Origin: Effrenium voratum
Lineage: Eukaryota; Sar; Dinophyceae; Suessiales; Symbiodiniaceae
NCBI GenBank assembly: GCA_963377175.1
Contig: CAUJNA010002112.1
Span: forward strand, 717,997 to 781,996
Reading direction: 5' to 3'
DNA length: 64,000 nucleotides
Shown: positions 62,622 through 64,000 of the stretch, one piece after another
How positions within the stretch are numbered: the stretch's first letter is position 1
Layout: the number at the start of each line of letters is the position of its first letter
The notes under the pieces: generated by a model
Databases searched by the model: none
The model's input: only the letters and a program-made list of their open reading frames with translations
Told to the model about the DNA's origin: nothing
Program-made: the position numbers and the translations under genes

Positions 62622-62685
62622 CTGAAAAGGTTGGGTCGAAAATGTCCAAAGGCGCGAGAACCGCCCGTTTGATTCTTGACATGGC
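62622..62685 (-). CDS. 64-nt exon (AMSRIKRAVLAPLDIFDPTF)
   Basis: It is bounded by GTGGTTCCAG|G and CCTTTTCAG|GT. It reads AMSRIKRAVLAPLDIFDPTF then S and one base. The frame is open upstream (SKWWFQ). Phase 0 start, phase 1 end. Unknown family. It could continue at 60728-60828. Confidence 0.5.
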
Positions 62686-62756
62686 CTGGAACCACCACTT
62701 GCTTACAAGAGCTGCACACCAAAGCCAAAAGGCACATGTCAGTAGTGTTGACCCCA

Positions 62757-62889
62757 TACTGTGGATGGACAAAATCCTGCACCACATTGAAACCATGGTT
62801 GAAACCATTTCTTGTTGGTATTTACAGGGGAACCGACTCATTCCAGGGTTTGTTAGGTGGTGCGAAATCGATTTCGTCCATCCACAGTA
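62757..62889 (+). repeat. F6 palindromic element, complete
   Basis: TACTGTGGATGGACAAAATCC to GATTTCGTCCATCCACAGTAC. The inner stem TGAAACCATGGTTGAAACC and 'ccagggtttgttaggtggtgcg' is preserved. Confidence 0.87.
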
Positions 62890-63056
62890 CTAACCCCTTT
62901 TAATAGCCGGGTGCTTCTCCCTGGGTTCGGTGGGGATTCAGACCGCTTTTGGAGGGGAACCAACCCCATATTGCTACACAGGGGTTGAGAAGTCTGAGGT
63001 CAAGGCAAGAATGGGTGTTGGGCGCTTCGGCAAGCGAAAGCCAAGGCCGAAGTTGC

Positions 63057-63100
63057 CTAACTTCCCTCCATGGATGGGCCCGAAGACGTCAACCAACTTC
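63057..63100 (-). CDS. 44-nt exon (KLVDVFGPIHGGKL)
   Basis: The acceptor is TTAGCCTTTAG|G and the donor GGAAGTTAG|GC. The reading is G + KLVDVFGPIHGGKL. The frame stays open (GNFGLGFRLPKRPTPILALT). Phase 2 start, phase 1 end. Unknown family. Confidence 0.45.
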
Positions 63101-63130
63101 CTAAAGGCTAACCAATCCAACTTAAAAATG

Positions 63131-63237
63131 GATGTGGCTCAAAAGACCGATACCGAAATGGAACCCTGTTAAGTGGAAACATGGACCAAAACCTGCGTAA
63201 CCCCTCCTGTTTAAATTTTGAGCCACACCCAAATGTG
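63131..63237 (+). repeat. F8 element
   Basis: GATGTGGCTCAAAAGACCGA to TTTTGAGCCACACCCAAATG. Confidence 0.83.
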
Positions 63238-63254
63238 TTCTCCCCAATGAACAT

Positions 63255-63370
63255 GTCCACACGGCCCCGTATTCTTTTCGTTCCCATCTCAGCTTTGCCC
63301 AACAGATTCATCGACGCTGGGTTCTCCAGTGGATCCCAGGCAAGCCACTGTAGTAGGTAACCAGCCAACT
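63255..63370 (-). CDS. Coding-like block, unknown
   Basis: The minus strand reads LAGYLLQWLAWDPLENPASM, NLLGKAEMGTKRIRGRVDMF. It starts at the end of an F2 element (GGGTCCAG|TTGG). It lacks the AG|G borders of the other exons and has intermediate codon bias. Confidence 0.35.
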
Positions 63371-63481
63371 GGACCCTCAAACTACCCATAAAACAGATTA
63401 AAACAGGGCATTCACCAACCACAATGTTGAATTGCAATAACCCATGTTCAAGTATGTATATATAAATGTTGAGGGTCCAGG
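63369..63481 (+). repeat. F2 palindromic element with TA insert
   Basis: CTGGACCCTCAAACTACCC to AATGTTGAGGGTCCAGG. A short TATATA stretch sits in the right arm. Confidence 0.82.
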
Positions 63482-63654
63482 CATTTTGTAGGGTACCCTT
63501 TTCAGGTTGGCATGTTTACATGTCCCGCCAAATTTGACAGCCCATGAAACGTTTTTCTCTTGCCGGAAAACTAACTCACCTTTGCATCAGTTAGCCCACA
63601 GAAAGGGTTTCCTTTGAGAGTCTTAAGAGACAGAGGCAAGCGCCAGAGTCACTT

Positions 63655-63850
63655 GCTCAAAACCCGGTGTTAAAATGATTGGCCCAGAGCCATGTAAGGA
63701 ACTTGGTTGCTGTTGACCCCGCTGCAAAAAGTTTAACTTTTCGGGGTTTAGTGGAAAACCCCTTCATTTCCCAAAAAGTTAAAGTCTAAAGACCCAACCC
63801 CATAGCGACGGCGAAAGCAACTATTTATGGCTGGGATCGTCCGTTACTTC
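63655..63850 (+). repeat. F9 dispersed repeat with F4-like centre
   Basis: AACCCGGTGTTAAAATGATT, CCAGAGCCATGTAAGGAACT, then 'ctgcaaaaagtttaactttt' and GGCTGGGATCGTCCGTTAC. The outer blocks recur at 14262-14355, 31806-31930, 35575-35700, 53100-53270 and 57366-57495. Confidence 0.65.
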
Positions 63851-64000
63851 ACTCAGGTAAGTTGACAAGCTTCCAACTTTTCGTTGCCAGGTTTCTTTGT
63901 CATGTGAATGGGATGACAGCGACCCTAGAAAACAGTCAGTTCCGAAATGAGACATGGGGGGCTGGTTTGTGGGGCCGCTCAGACAAATCCCCCTCGCCCC

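Noticed and set aside
1..64000. CRISPR array or prokaryotic operon
   Set aside because: Repeats are dispersed, palindromic and of variable spacing. There are no cas-like genes, no ribosome-binding sites and no contiguous ORFs.

Overview
The window looks like nuclear DNA of a dinoflagellate, most likely a Symbiodiniaceae-type or related free-living species. No long gene is intact. Scattered short GC-rich exons lie in kilobase-sized introns packed with short palindromic repeats, TA and CA microsatellites and homopolymers. Splice donors that I can place from protein alignment are mostly AG|GC rather than AG|GT. One uninterrupted ORF (1560-2243) resembles a multicopy protein family that I remember from dinoflagellate genomes. 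There is no operon structure, CRISPR array, rRNA or convincing tRNA. Species and family assignments come from memory and sequence reasoning, not from a search.

Nearly all supportable coding sequence is on the minus strand. Left part (about 0.15-10.05 kb): five exons of 30-69 nt that align in order with a CmcI/cephalosporin-hydroxylase-type SAM-dependent enzyme (DLW.YQ, then the SAM-loop GSSQGGSAVWFA, then VISVDL). The gene runs off the left edge. Middle (about 13.4-23.8 kb): seven exons of a protein with two tandem Dabb (dimeric alpha/beta barrel) domains. The matching exon borders in the two domains suggest duplication of an exon block. From 24.9 to 36.8 kb come more exon candidates with clear codon bias but no recognised family. 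A possible first exon with ATG lies at 46199 and is phase-compatible with three further exons down to 36.7 kb. From 47.2 kb to the right edge there are further isolated minus-strand exon candidates of unknown function.

Almost everything else is repeat. At least eleven families of 70-200 bp elements with inverted-repeat ends recur on both strands: F1 (CTAGGTCC...GGACCTAG), F2 (CCTGGACCCTCAAA...TTTGAGGGTCCAGG), F3 (GGAGTCTCC...GGAGACTCC), F4 (TCAGATCCCCTGCTAAAAGT...), F5 (CCCAGTGAACATCC...GACCCACAGCC), F6 (TACTGTGGATGGACGAAATC and its reverse complement), F7 (AATGTTGACCCAGGATTAA...CCGGGGTTAACATT), F8 (CATGTGGCTGTGGCTCAAAA...GAGCCACACCCACATG), F9, F10 and F11 (CTAGGGGTTGATTC...GAATCAACCCCTAG). 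Their density inside introns, and ends that read ...CCAG|GT next to exons, make them look like introner-type or MITE-type elements. The main point of interest is the combination of micro-exons, AG|GC donors and introns built from palindromic elements.
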